From NCBI GenBank assembly GCA_012718885.1, contig JAAYBK010000018.1, positions 1 to 51,258 of the forward strand: a stretch of 51,258 nucleotides of DNA, given 5' to 3'. This document shows, one piece after another, positions 25,726 through 36,117 of the stretch; positions within the stretch are counted from its first letter, which is position 1, and each line of letters begins with the position of its first letter. The notes beneath the pieces are model-generated. The model saw only the letters and a list, made by a program, of their open reading frames with translations, was not told the DNA's origin and made no database searches. The position numbers and the translations under genes were made by a program. The DNA is from Ruminococcus sp. (GTDB taxonomy: Bacteria; Bacillota; Clostridia; Oscillospirales; Ruminococcaceae).

Positions 25726-27761
25726 TGAGCGAGATTAACAAGGACTTGCTTAAAGAGCTCATCCGCCTTGATGTGCCCCAGGAGGATGCTGACGAGACAA
25801 GGAACATACTCACTACCTGCGAGGATGTTGAGTCTACTCTCGGAAATCCGCTTGTAACACTTGATGAGAAGCGTGGGATAATAAAGAAGCTCTTCCCCGA
25901 AAGCATACATAAATTCATGATCGATGCCGTCAGAGGCGGACAGGCCGGGATAATTGCCGGTGTCCTTGAGGAGTATTCCGACTACCTCATAGAAAAGGAC
26001 GGCAGTATACGTGCGGTAGTACGCTATGTGACTCCTCTTACAGAGCCGCAGCAGGCTGACCTCCGCAAGTTCATAATGGAAAAATTCGTCAAGGATGACG
26101 TTATCATAGAATATGTCCATGATCCCGATATAATCGGCGGCTTCATCCTCAATGCAGGGGATGTGGAGTACGATAAGAGCTACCGTACAAGCCTCCGTCT
26201 CATGAGGGAGAATCTTCACGGCAAGGCTGCCGAATTTGCCGGCCATGCTGATGAAAAGACCATATCCTCCGGAAAGACCGGCGATATCATCTCTGTCCTC
26301 AAAACTGAGGTCAAGGATTTTGACGTAAAGTCCGGAGCGACTGAGACCGGCTTCGTTACCCGTCTGGGCGACGGTATCGCAACAGTACGCGGCATGAATG
26401 CTGTAATGTACGGTGAGCTGGTTGAGTTTGAGACAGGCATCAGAGGTATCGTTCAGAACCTTGAAGATAAGTCAGTGGGCGTTGTTCTCCTTGGAGACGA
26501 TCACGGCCTTACAGAAGGCTCTTCTGTTGTAAGAACAGGCAAGAGAGCCGGTATCGGCGTAAGCGATGAGCTCCTCGGAAGAGTTGTGGATGCTCTCGGC
26601 GCTCCTATAGACGGTCTTGGCGCTATCAAGGCTGAGGATTACTTCCCTATCGAGCGTGAAGCTCCCGGCGTTATCGAGCGTAAGCCGGTAAGTGTTCCGC
26701 TTCAGACAGGTATACTTGCCATTGACTCAATGTTCCCCATCGGACGCGGACAGCGTGAGCTTATCATCGGCGACCGCCAGACAGGTAAGACCTCTATCGC
26801 TATAGATACTATCATAAACCAGAAGGGAAAGGACGTTATCTGCGTATACGTGGCTATAGGACAGAAGTCCTCCACTGTTGCACAGGTAGTTGGCACCCTG
26901 AAAAAATACGGCGCTATGGACTATTCCGTAGTCGTATGCGCTTCCGCCAGTGATCCTGCACCTTTCCAGTATATATCACCGTATTCAGGTACGGCTATCG
27001 CAGAGTATTTCATGTCCAAGGGCAAGGATGTACTCATAGTATATGATGATCTTTCAAAGCACGCTGTGGCATACAGAGCCATGTCGCTGCTTCTCCACAG
27101 ACCTCCGGGACGAGAGGCTTACCCCGGAGACGTATTCTACCTGCATTCAAGACTTCTTGAGCGTTCGAGCCGTCTTGATGACGAGCACGGCGGCGGTTCA
27201 CTTACAGCTCTGCCGATAATCGAGACTCTTGCAGGAGATATCTCCGCATATATCCCGACAAACGTAATATCCATCACCGATGGACAGATATTCCTTGAGA
27301 GTGAGCTCTTCAATTCCGGACTGCGTCCTGCGGTGAACTACGGACTTTCAGTATCCCGTGTAGGCGGTGCAGCACAGACAAAGGCCATGAAGAAGGCTGC
27401 CGGAAATCTCCGAATAGACCTTGCTCAGTTCAAGGAAATGGAGATATTCACACAGTTCTCCTCAGAGCTGGATCAGGCTACTACCGAGCTGCTGGATCAC
27501 GGCCATATGCTTACAGAGCTGCTGAAGCAGCCGCTCTATAATCCGCTTCCCCACCATGAGCAGGTAATACTCCTTTATGCAGCACAGCATGATCTTTTCA
27601 AGGGTATACCGCTGAAGGAGCTCAGGGAGTACCGCACAGAGCTTATGAGCTATATCCGCACCTACGGACAGGATATAATCTCAGAGATAGATGAGAATAA
27701 GGTGCTTACAGACGACCTTATGGAGCGCATTGAGCGGATAGTTACCGCATTTGAGGAATAA
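25725..27761 (+). CDS. atpHA: Fused F-type ATP synthase delta-alpha subunit
   Basis: 678 aa, one uninterrupted frame. Residues 1 to about 165 are subunit delta (OSCP): [33 protein letters not shown] and the delta signature [12 protein letters not shown] (131-142). The N-terminal bundle is about 20-25 residues shorter than usual and lacks the YAxALF start. After a linker (about 166-184) comes a complete alpha subunit: GDIISVLK (187-193), P-loop GDRQTGKT (349-356), and VSRVGGAAQ. No separate atpH or atpA is present. No good ATG/GTG/TTG with a ribosome binding site lies at the junction; M160 is the nearest internal Met. F1 needs three alpha but one delta, so three delta domains per enzyme, or cleavage, must be accommodated. 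Operon position matches normal atpH-atpA order. Confidence 0.9.
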   Translation: MSEINKDLLKELIRLDVPQEDADETRNILTTCEDVESTLGNPLVTLDEKRGIIKKLFPESIHKFMIDAVRGGQAGIIAGVLEEYSDYLIEKDGSIRAVVRYVTPLTEPQQADLRKFIMEKFVKDDVIIEYVHDPDIIGGFILNAGDVEYDKSYRTSLRLMRENLHGKAAEFAGHADEKTISSGKTGDIISVLKTEVKDFDVKSGATETGFVTRLGDGIATVRGMNAVMYGELVEFETGIRGIVQNLEDKSVGVVLLGDDHGLTEGSSVVRTGKRAGIGVSDELLGRVVDALGAPIDGLGAIKAEDYFPIEREAPGVIERKPVSVPLQTGILAIDSMFPIGRGQRELIIGDRQTGKTSIAIDTIINQKGKDVICVYVAIGQKSSTVAQVVGTLKKYGAMDYSVVVCASASDPAPFQYISPYSGTAIAEYFMSKGKDVLIVYDDLSKHAVAYRAMSLLLHRPPGREAYPGDVFYLHSRLLERSSRLDDEHGGGSLTALPIIETLAGDISAYIPTNVISITDGQIFLESELFNSGLRPAVNYGLSVSRVGGAAQTKAMKKAAGNLRIDLAQFKEMEIFTQFSSELDQATTELLDHGHMLTELLKQPLYNPLPHHEQVILLYAAQHDLFKGIPLKELREYRTELMSYIRTYGQDIISEIDENKVLTDDLMERIERIVTAFEE

Positions 27762-27772
27762 GGGGTGATATC

Positions 27773-28681
27773 ATGCCCAACATGAGAGAGATCAGAGAGC
27801 GTATCGACAGTATCAAGCAGATACTCAAGATAACCAACGCCATGTACCTTATGTCCTCATCAAAGCTGAAAAAGGCAAGGAAATCCCTTGAAGCCACAGA
27901 GCCTTACTTCTATAAGCTTCAGGAGACTATAGAGAGTGTGCTGGAGCATACTCCCCATACCCGGCAGATGTACTTCGACCGCAGAAGCTCCATACCTCCG
28001 GAAAAGAGGAAGAAGGGTTACATAGTTATCACTGCGGATAAGGGCCTTTGCGGAAGCTATAATCACAATATCCTGAAATATACCGAGCAGGAACTGGCGA
28101 AATCTGCGGATATAAGCAACTGCTACCTATTTGTTGTAGGACAGGTGGGCAGACAGTATTTCGCAAACCGTAACAGGAACAGCACTAAGCCGTCAGTTGA
28201 CGGAGAGTTCCTTTATACAACGCAGAATCCTACTATCTACAGAGCAATGGAGATCGCACAGCTCGTCCTCGAAAAGTTCGAGAACAAGGAACTGGACGAG
28301 GTATATGTGCTCTACACAGATATGGTAACATCGAACCTTCAGGAGCCTCGTGCTGTACAGCTGCTCCCCTTTGAGCGCCGTCATTTCGGCAAGGCTCAGG
28401 ACGGAACGATGAAGAAGCTGCCAAAGGCTTCGTTCCTTCCGTCACCGGAGGAGGTAATGTCCCACCTGATACCGAACTATGCCAAGGGCATAATCTACGG
28501 AGCAATGGTGGAGGCTTTCTGCTGCGAGCAGCAGTCGAGAATGACTGCGATGGATGCTGCTACTACCAGTGCAAAGGATATGATAAAGGAACTGTCACTG
28601 CTCTATAACCGTGCAAGACAGGCTGCAATAACTCAGGAGATAACTGAGGTTTGCGGAGGCGCCGCCTCACTCAATGAGTAG
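27773..28681 (+). CDS. atpG: F-type ATP synthase subunit gamma
   Basis: 302 aa. Central rotor shaft. Starts MPNMREIRERIDSIKQILKITNAMYLMSSSKLKKA (short form in the family: N-terminal coiled coil) and ends in the matching C-terminal helix ending LLYNRARQAAITQEITEVCGGA. Middle domain has ITADKGLCGSYN. GGGGTGAT precedes the ATG. It is followed by repeat copy D instead of directly by atpD. Confidence 0.95.
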   Translation: MPNMREIRERIDSIKQILKITNAMYLMSSSKLKKARKSLEATEPYFYKLQETIESVLEHTPHTRQMYFDRRSSIPPEKRKKGYIVITADKGLCGSYNHNILKYTEQELAKSADISNCYLFVVGQVGRQYFANRNRNSTKPSVDGEFLYTTQNPTIYRAMEIAQLVLEKFENKELDEVYVLYTDMVTSNLQEPRAVQLLPFERRHFGKAQDGTMKKLPKASFLPSPEEVMSHLIPNYAKGIIYGAMVEAFCCEQQSRMTAMDAATTSAKDMIKELSLLYNRARQAAITQEITEVCGGAASLNE

Positions 28682-28740
28682 TGTCTGGAGTTAAGAGTTG
28701 TCAGAAAGTAGAAAGCAGTGGTTGAAAAGATCTGGAAAAC

Positions 28741-28891
28741 GCCGAAGGCGGCAAGCAATGGGTTTCCAAAGGGGTGAGCAATCCTTTGGCAGGGGGTGAA
28801 TGAGGGGGACAGCGTTTCCCTGATAAGCAGTCCGGACAGCGAAGCGCTTCCGGATGACCGATCTGTATTGCTTTGCCCTGGCTTGACCGGC
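28741..28891 (+). repeat. 152-nt structured dispersed repeat, copy D (inside the atp operon)
   Basis: 151 nt. H1 GCCG-aagg-CGGC, H2 CCAAAGG/CCTTTGG (both arms changed relative to CCAGAGG/CCTCTGG), H3 AGGGGGA/TTTCCCT with G-U pairs, H4 GTCCGGA/TCCGGAT, H5 CTGG-cttga-CCGG. It fills the atpG-atpD gap, preceded by a GTAGAAAG-type repeat fragment at about 28700-28720 and followed by a small TTATCC/GGATAA hairpin. The 308-nt gap holds no ORF. Confidence 0.85.
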
Positions 28892-28953
28892 AGAATAGTT
28901 ATCCCTGATCGGATAAATATTACAGTCACTGATATAGATCAGCCAATAACTGA

Positions 28954-30387
<1,434 letters not shown>

Positions 30388-30402
30388 GAGAGGAGGAGCA
30401 TT

Positions 30403-30813
30403 ATGGCTAAGACGTTCAGTCTCGAAATAGTTACCACCGACCGTATCTTCTATAAGGGCGAGTGCGAGCACCTCGTCATTACGGCCATAGACGGCCTTCT
30501 TGGAATACTTGCCGGACATGAACCGCTGGTAACAGCCCTCCCGGCAGGCGAACTGAAATATATGGTGGACGGCAAATGGCGTTATGCCGCTATATCTGAC
30601 GGATTCATACAGGTGATGCCGGACAAGTCGGTGATACTTGCGGATTCCTGTGAGCTTCCGGAGGAGATCGACATAAAGCGTGCCGAAGAGGCAAGGGAAA
30701 GAGCTCAGGAGAAAATGCGCCAGAAGCAGAGCATACAGGAGTATTACCAGACGCAGGCTGCCCTGAACCGTGCTATGAACCGCCTTAAGGTATCACAGAA
30801 GCATTTCAAATAA
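30403..30813 (+). CDS. atpC: F-type ATP synthase subunit epsilon
   Basis: 136 aa. N-terminal beta sandwich (FSLEIVTTDRIFYKGECEHL, GILAGHEPLVTALPAGEL) and C-terminal two-helix domain with a long Arg/Gln-rich stretch, the usual regulatory helices that inhibit ATP hydrolysis. AGAGGAGG precedes the ATG. Last gene of the operon, followed by a strong terminator. Confidence 0.95.
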   Translation: MAKTFSLEIVTTDRIFYKGECEHLVITAIDGLLGILAGHEPLVTALPAGELKYMVDGKWRYAAISDGFIQVMPDKSVILADSCELPEEIDIKRAEEARERAQEKMRQKQSIQEYYQTQAALNRAMNRLKVSQKHFK

Positions 30814-30841
30814 ATGCCTCGGCAAGACCGATGAAAAAACT

Positions 30842-30867
30842 ATCCCCCATTTGGATAAATGGGGGAT
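30842..30867 (+). terminator. Terminator of the atp operon
   Basis: Perfect 11-bp stem ATCCCCCATTT/AAATGGGGGAT with a GGAT tetraloop, 28 nt past the atpC stop; the tail (TTATGCATA) is only weakly T-rich. Confidence 0.75.
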
Positions 30868-30952
30868 TTATGCATATTGCAATATGAGAGGCCGGACGAA
30901 TTGTGCAGTTTTTTGAAATATTACCTTTTGTTCCGGATATGCTTGACTTTTT

Positions 30953-30980
30953 GCTAAAAATATAGTACAATAAATGTAAT
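30953..30980 (+). promoter_or_regulatory. Possible secDF promoter
   Basis: TTGACT (30953-30958), 16-nt spacer, TGTAAT (30975-30980), about 80 nt before the secD start. Weak -10. Confidence 0.4.
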
Positions 30981-31058
30981 TGTCACAGAGACAGAAATCA
31001 AAGGGCCTTATCACATAGCACTGTAGTATGCGCCCGTAAAAATTAGGAGGCATTGACC

Positions 31059-32471
31059 GTGAAAAAGATCGGCAAATCAACTTTCTTCATTGTCGTTGCT
31101 ATCATCGCTCTGTTCTCAGTCTCGGCTATCTTAGGTGTCGATTACAGATACGGAGATATCTCGAAGACTTACATCAAGGGTGTTGACGACATCCGCCTTG
31201 GTATCGATATCAAGGGCGGTGTTGACGCTACCTTTGAGCCCGCTGATGACTTCGACGCTTCTAAGGATCAGCTTAATGCTGCAACAGAAGTATTCAAGAC
31301 AAGACTTTCAGCACTGGGTATTACAGACAGCGAGATTTACAGCGACCCCAAAAGCGACAGAATCATAGTTCGTTTTCCATGGCAGGCAGGCGAAACAGAT
31401 TTCGACCCTGAGTCTGCAGTTAAGGAGCTCGGCGAAATGGCAGAACTGACATTCCGCATGGGCAGCGATACAACTACTGATGCCACAGGAAAGACTGCAT
31501 ATACAGGCGAAGTTGTCCTGACAGGTGCTGATGTTGAGCAGGCTGATGTTAAGACTCATCAGAATGATACAACAAAGGAGCCTGAGTACGTAGTAGGTCT
31601 TAAGCTCAAGTCTACAGGCAAGGAAAAGTTTGCCGATGCAACAAACGAAGCCTACAGCGCAGGTCAGCCGATCGCTATCTGGATGGACGATACACAGATC
31701 TCTGCTCCGAGAGTAAATGCTGTCATCACCGATGGAGAAGCTATCATCGAAGGCGACTTTACTTTTGAATCTGCAAAGAAGCTTGCCGACCAGATCAACG
31801 GCGGTGCTCTTCCTTTCAAGATGGAGACAAAGAGCACAAATACTATTTCACCAACAATGGGCGAAGGCTCACTTGACGCCATTCTCCTTGCAGCAGCTAT
31901 CGCATTTGCATTCATAGCTGTATACATGATCTTCCTCTACAGACTCCCCGGCTTTGTTGCCGTTATAGCTCTTACAGGACAGATCACAGGCTCTATCGCA
32001 TTCGTTACCGGATGGTTCGGCTTCATGCCCGGTTCAACACTTACTATCCCCGGTATTGCAGGTATCATACTTGCTGTTGGTATGGGCGTTGACGCAAATA
32101 TCATCACCGGCGAGCGTATCAAGGAAGAGCTCCGTTCAGGAAAGACTCTCGACGGCGCTATCAAGGTCGCTTACAAGAGAGCATTCTCTGCTATCCTTGA
32201 CGGTAACGTAACAAACGTCCTTATTGCTATCATTCTCATGGGCGCATTTGGTGTTCCGACCAGCTTCTTCTCAAAGATACTCAACAAGACTATCTTCTTC
32301 ATGTTCGGCGCAACAGCTGAGGGCTTCGTATACTCCTTCGGCTTTACACTCCTTGCCGGCGTTATCCTTAACTTCGTAATGGGTGTATTTGCTTCAAGAC
32401 TTATGGTAACTTCACTTTCCAAGTTCAACTGCTTCAAGAACAGAAAGCTTTATGGAGGTGATGAGAAATGA
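31059..32471 (+). CDS. secD: Protein translocase subunit SecD
   Basis: 470 aa. SecD and SecF assist Sec protein export using the proton gradient. I choose the GTG at 31059 because AGGAGG (31045-31050) is 8 nt away; a TTG at 31053 is too close. Helix 1 at about 7-27, then the conserved DIRLGIDIKGGVD. The periplasmic-type P1 domain follows, then five further helices from about 270 with the SecD motifs AAAIAFAFIAVYMIFLYR, GIAGIILAVGMGVDANI and ERIKEELR. Overlaps secF by 4 nt. Confidence 0.95.
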   Translation: MKKIGKSTFFIVVAIIALFSVSAILGVDYRYGDISKTYIKGVDDIRLGIDIKGGVDATFEPADDFDASKDQLNAATEVFKTRLSALGITDSEIYSDPKSDRIIVRFPWQAGETDFDPESAVKELGEMAELTFRMGSDTTTDATGKTAYTGEVVLTGADVEQADVKTHQNDTTKEPEYVVGLKLKSTGKEKFADATNEAYSAGQPIAIWMDDTQISAPRVNAVITDGEAIIEGDFTFESAKKLADQINGGALPFKMETKSTNTISPTMGEGSLDAILLAAAIAFAFIAVYMIFLYRLPGFVAVIALTGQITGSIAFVTGWFGFMPGSTLTIPGIAGIILAVGMGVDANIITGERIKEELRSGKTLDGAIKVAYKRAFSAILDGNVTNVLIAIILMGAFGVPTSFFSKILNKTIFFMFGATAEGFVYSFGFTLLAGVILNFVMGVFASRLMVTSLSKFNCFKNRKLYGGDEK

Positions 32472-33574
32472 GTACAAAGAAGAGCAAAAAGGAAATAACA
32501 GCTCTTATGCCTAAAAAGGTGTACAACATCACCGGCACAAAGAAGATCATCCTTGGAATTGTTATTGCCGTTGCAGTAGCATTTCTCGCAGGACTTGTCG
32601 TTAGAGGAGTAAACTTCGCTATCGAGTTCAAGGGCGGTACTATGATGACCTATAACTATGAGGGCAGCGTAAGTACCAGCGCCATTGAAAAGACCGTAAA
32701 GGAAATGGTCGATACATCAGTCAATGTCCGTACAGGTGAGAGCATCAGCTCAGGTGACAAGCAGATCACTATTTCATTCACCACTGACGACGGATTCACA
32801 GGAGATCAGCAGTCAGAGCTTACATCCAAGCTCCAGAAGCAGTTCCCTGACAATAAGATCGAGCTCTTCGATTCAAATGACGTAAACCCGTCAACAGGAC
32901 GTGAGTTCCTTATCAAGTGTCTCGTAGCTATCATATTTGCAGCTCTTGTAGTTATCATCTATATAGCTATCAGATTCAGAAGGATCGGCGGCTGGTCAGC
33001 AGGTCTCTGCTCCATCTTCGCTCTCTGTCATGACCTTCTCGTTGCAATTACAGTAAATGTACTCTTCGGCTTTGAGTTCAACTCAAATACCGTTGCAGTC
33101 CTTCTTACAATACTCGGTTACTCTATCAACAATACTATCGTTATCTACGACAGAATCAGAGAAAACCGCAAGCTCATGCCAAAGGCTTCACTTAATGAGC
33201 TTATCAATGTAAGCTGCACACAGTCACTTACACGTTCTATCAGAACTTCAATAACTACTATCAGCACAATGCTCATTATCACTATCGTTGTACTGGTAAC
33301 AGGTTATCATTCACTCCTCAGCTTCTCTGTACCGCTTATGGCAGGTCTTATCTCCGGTACTTATTCATCACTCTTCGTTGCTCCTGCAACATGGTCATGG
33401 ATGAAGGCAAGAGAGGCAAGAAAGAATGCCCAGGGTTCTGAGAAGAAGGAGACCGCTCCTGCAAAGGCAGAGGCTCCTGCTGAAGATGAGGAAGCACCTG
33501 CTGAGAAGAAGGCTCCTGCAAAGAAGTCTGCAAACAGCAATAACAAATCCTCTTCAAAGAAAAAGAAAAAGTGA
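32468..33574 (+). CDS. secF: Protein translocase subunit SecF
   Basis: 368 aa, partner of SecD. Helix 1 at about 28-48, then GVNFAIEFKGGTMM (the SecF counterpart of the SecD motif), external P4 domain, and four or five C-terminal helices with LGYSINNTIVIYDRIREN and the LTRSIRTSITT loop. The last 60 residues are an Ala/Pro/Lys/Glu-rich low-complexity tail (KAEAPAEDEEAPAEKK) not usual in SecF. Start overlaps the secD stop (ATGA). Confidence 0.95.
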   Translation: MSTKKSKKEITALMPKKVYNITGTKKIILGIVIAVAVAFLAGLVVRGVNFAIEFKGGTMMTYNYEGSVSTSAIEKTVKEMVDTSVNVRTGESISSGDKQITISFTTDDGFTGDQQSELTSKLQKQFPDNKIELFDSNDVNPSTGREFLIKCLVAIIFAALVVIIYIAIRFRRIGGWSAGLCSIFALCHDLLVAITVNVLFGFEFNSNTVAVLLTILGYSINNTIVIYDRIRENRKLMPKASLNELINVSCTQSLTRSIRTSITTISTMLIITIVVLVTGYHSLLSFSVPLMAGLISGTYSSLFVAPATWSWMKAREARKNAQGSEKKETAPAKAEAPAEDEEAPAEKKAPAKKSANSNNKSSSKKKKK

Positions 33575-33581
33575 TCCTAAA

Positions 33582-33607
33582 GCCGCACAGTAATGTGCGG
33601 CTTTTTT
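33582..33607 (+). terminator. Terminator of secDF
   Basis: GCCGCACA-gtaa-TGTGCGGC followed by TTTTTT: a canonical intrinsic terminator 7 nt after the secF stop. Confidence 0.95.
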
Positions 33608-33704
33608 GTACATATGCTATTATGCATAATGCGTTATGAACTCTGCAAAATATGAACAAACTTTTATCACTTTCCCAAAAATGCAGTGCAGAGCGGCCAG
33701 CGGT

Positions 33705-33733
33705 TTGCAATAATCTGAAAATAGTGATATAAT
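33705..33733 (+). promoter_or_regulatory. Promoter of the GH95-GH26 operon
   Basis: TTGCAA (33705-33710), 17-nt spacer, TATAAT (33728-33733), 55 nt before the GH95 start. Confidence 0.65.
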
Positions 33734-33788
33734 ATATAAGTATAAATACAGCAAAAGATACTACAGCTTTCCTTAAAGGAGAAAACAT

Positions 33789-36107
33789 ATGAGCAAAGAA
33801 ACATTACTGAGATACAACAGTCCTGCTGAGGATTTCAACTGGGCGCTTCCGGTAGGAAACGGCAGGATAGGCGGAATGATATTCGGCGATCCCTCAGAAG
33901 AGATCATAAAGCTCAATGAGGATTCAATATGGTCCGGCGGACCGAGACACAGAGTAAATCCTGACGCACAAGAGGGCCTTGCTGAGGTAAGAGCTCTGCT
34001 GAGTGCGGGAGATGTAAAGGCTGCCGAGAAGGTGGCATTTGAGAAGCTTCAGGGAGTTACCCCCAACAGCCGCCACTATATGCCTCTGGGCGAGCTTAAA
34101 ATAAATATGGAGCTTGACGGCAGAGCCCGTGATTATTCACGTACTCTTGATATAGCAGAAGCTGTCAGCAGAGTTGAATTCACTGTAAACGATATAAAAT
34201 ATACCCGTGAGGTATTTGTGTCTGCACCGGATGAGGTAATGGTGATACATATTACCTGTGAAAAGCCTGGTATGATAAATATGAGCTGTTCCATTGACGG
34301 CCGTGATGATTATTATGACGACAACCGTCCCTCCGGAAAGGATATGCTGATGTATACCGGAGGTACAGGCAGCCGTGACGGTATATTCTTTGCCACCGCA
34401 GTAGGAGCAAGGACTGTGGGAGGAAGTCTCCGTACCGTGGGAGGCAGGCTCTGCGCTGAAAATGCAGACGAGGTGATGATCGTACTTGCAGTCCGCACCA
34501 GCTTCTACGGCGAATACTATGAAGCCTCTGCGGAGGTCGACACAGAAATGGCCTTGTGCTGCACCTATGACGAGCTGCTCTGCCGCCATGTAAATGACTA
34601 CAGGGAGCTTTTTGACCGTGTGGACTTCTCTCTGGATGATAACAGTGAGACTGATATAAATGCGCTGACCACTGACCAGAGGATAACCCGTCTCAAGGGC
34701 GACGAGCTGGACAATAAGGAGTGCATACGCCTTATCCACGACAACAAGCTGATAGAGCTCTATTTCAACTACGGACGCTATCTTATGATATCTGCCAGCC
34801 GTGCAGGCACCCAGGCGATGAACCTTCAGGGCATATGGAACGACCAGATGTGGCCGGCATGGGGCAGCAGATACACTGTGAATATAAATACCGAGATGAA
34901 CTACTGGCCGGCAGAGAGCTGCAATCTCTCGGAGTGTCATCTGCCGCTGTTTGACCTGCTGGAGAGAGTCTGTGAGAACGGACGAACCACTGCCCGGGAG
35001 ATGTACGGCATAGACAAGGGATATGTATGTCATCACAATACGGATATCTGGGGCGATACGGCTCCCCAGGATCTCTGGATGCCATCAACGCTCTGGCCAA
35101 TGGGCGGAGCATGGCTGGCGCTCCACGTATTTGAGCACTATGAATATACCATGGATGTGGACTTCCTTGCGGAGAAATATCACCTTATGAAGGAAGCTGC
35201 GGAGTTCTTTGTAAGCTTCCTTATAGACGACGGTAAGGGACACCTTGTGACCTGCCCCTCCCTCTCACCGGAGAACTCCTACCTGACGGAAAACGGAGTA
35301 AAGGGCAGCCTTTGTGCCGGTCCGTCAATGGATTCCCAGATAATAACGGTGCTGTTCACCGACGTTATAAAAGCTTCAGCAATACTGGGCAGGGACAGCG
35401 CATTTGCAGAAAAGCTTGTGGAGCTTCTGCCGAAGATTCCTCAGCCTGAGATCGGTAAATACGGTCAGATAAAGGAATGGGCGGAGGACTATGACGAGGC
35501 TGAAATGGGACACCGCCACATATCTCAGCTCTTTGCACTTCATCCGGCAGACCTTATATCCCCGGAGAAGACTCCGAAGCTGGCAGATGCTGCCAGAGCC
35601 ACACTTGTCCGCAGACTTATCCACGGCGGAGATCATATCGGCTGGAGCTGCGCCTGGACGACGAATATGTGGGCAAGACTTTATGACAGCCGCATGGTGT
35701 ATGAGAACCTGAAGCTGCTGCTGGCCTTCTCCACCAATCCCAATCTGCTGGACTCACATCCACCATTCCAGATAGACGGCAATTTCGGCGGTACAGCTGC
35801 CGTAGCGGAGGCTTTGTTACAGAGCTGCTGCGGAGATATCATACTCCTGCCTGCTCTGCCTCACGAGTGGGAGAACGGCCATATCACAGGCTTGAGAGCC
35901 AAGGGCGCCTTTGGAGTTGATATCGAATGGGCAGATGGAAAACTGAGCTCAGCCGTGATAACCTCAGATAACGGCTGCGAATGTCGTCTCCGTACAAACT
36001 GTGTTGTAAGCGTTACCTGTGACGGAGAAAATGTGGGCTCCCGCATGGAGGACGGTGCAGTGATATTCAGCACCAAGCCCGGCGGACGATATATAGTAAG
36101 GCCCTGA
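33789..36107 (+). CDS. GH95-family glycosidase (alpha-L-fucosidase or related)
   Basis: 772 aa, no signal peptide, so cytoplasmic. GH95 enzymes release terminal alpha-L-fucose or alpha-L-galactose from glycans by inversion. Seen: the family N-terminus [18 protein letters not shown] and [11 protein letters not shown]; the [12 protein letters not shown] block with N365/N367, likely matching the paired catalytic asparagines of AfcA; SLSPENS with E495 as likely general acid; and [13 protein letters not shown], then [16 protein letters not shown]. Full-length. A ribosome binding site (AAAGGAG) precedes the ATG at 33789. It starts an operon with the GH26 lipoprotein (10 nt apart) and the HAD-like protein, suggesting import and breakdown of decorated mannan or galactomannan/xyloglucan oligosaccharides. 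Substrate is not fixed by the sequence. Confidence 0.88.
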   Translation: MSKETLLRYNSPAEDFNWALPVGNGRIGGMIFGDPSEEIIKLNEDSIWSGGPRHRVNPDAQEGLAEVRALLSAGDVKAAEKVAFEKLQGVTPNSRHYMPLGELKINMELDGRARDYSRTLDIAEAVSRVEFTVNDIKYTREVFVSAPDEVMVIHITCEKPGMINMSCSIDGRDDYYDDNRPSGKDMLMYTGGTGSRDGIFFATAVGARTVGGSLRTVGGRLCAENADEVMIVLAVRTSFYGEYYEASAEVDTEMALCCTYDELLCRHVNDYRELFDRVDFSLDDNSETDINALTTDQRITRLKGDELDNKECIRLIHDNKLIELYFNYGRYLMISASRAGTQAMNLQGIWNDQMWPAWGSRYTVNINTEMNYWPAESCNLSECHLPLFDLLERVCENGRTTAREMYGIDKGYVCHHNTDIWGDTAPQDLWMPSTLWPMGGAWLALHVFEHYEYTMDVDFLAEKYHLMKEAAEFFVSFLIDDGKGHLVTCPSLSPENSYLTENGVKGSLCAGPSMDSQIITVLFTDVIKASAILGRDSAFAEKLVELLPKIPQPEIGKYGQIKEWAEDYDEAEMGHRHISQLFALHPADLISPEKTPKLADAARATLVRRLIHGGDHIGWSCAWTTNMWARLYDSRMVYENLKLLLAFSTNPNLLDSHPPFQIDGNFGGTAAVAEALLQSCCGDIILLPALPHEWENGHITGLRAKGAFGVDIEWADGKLSSAVITSDNGCECRLRTNCVVSVTCDGENVGSRMEDGAVIFSTKPGGRYIVRP

Positions 36108-36117
36108 AGGAGATACA

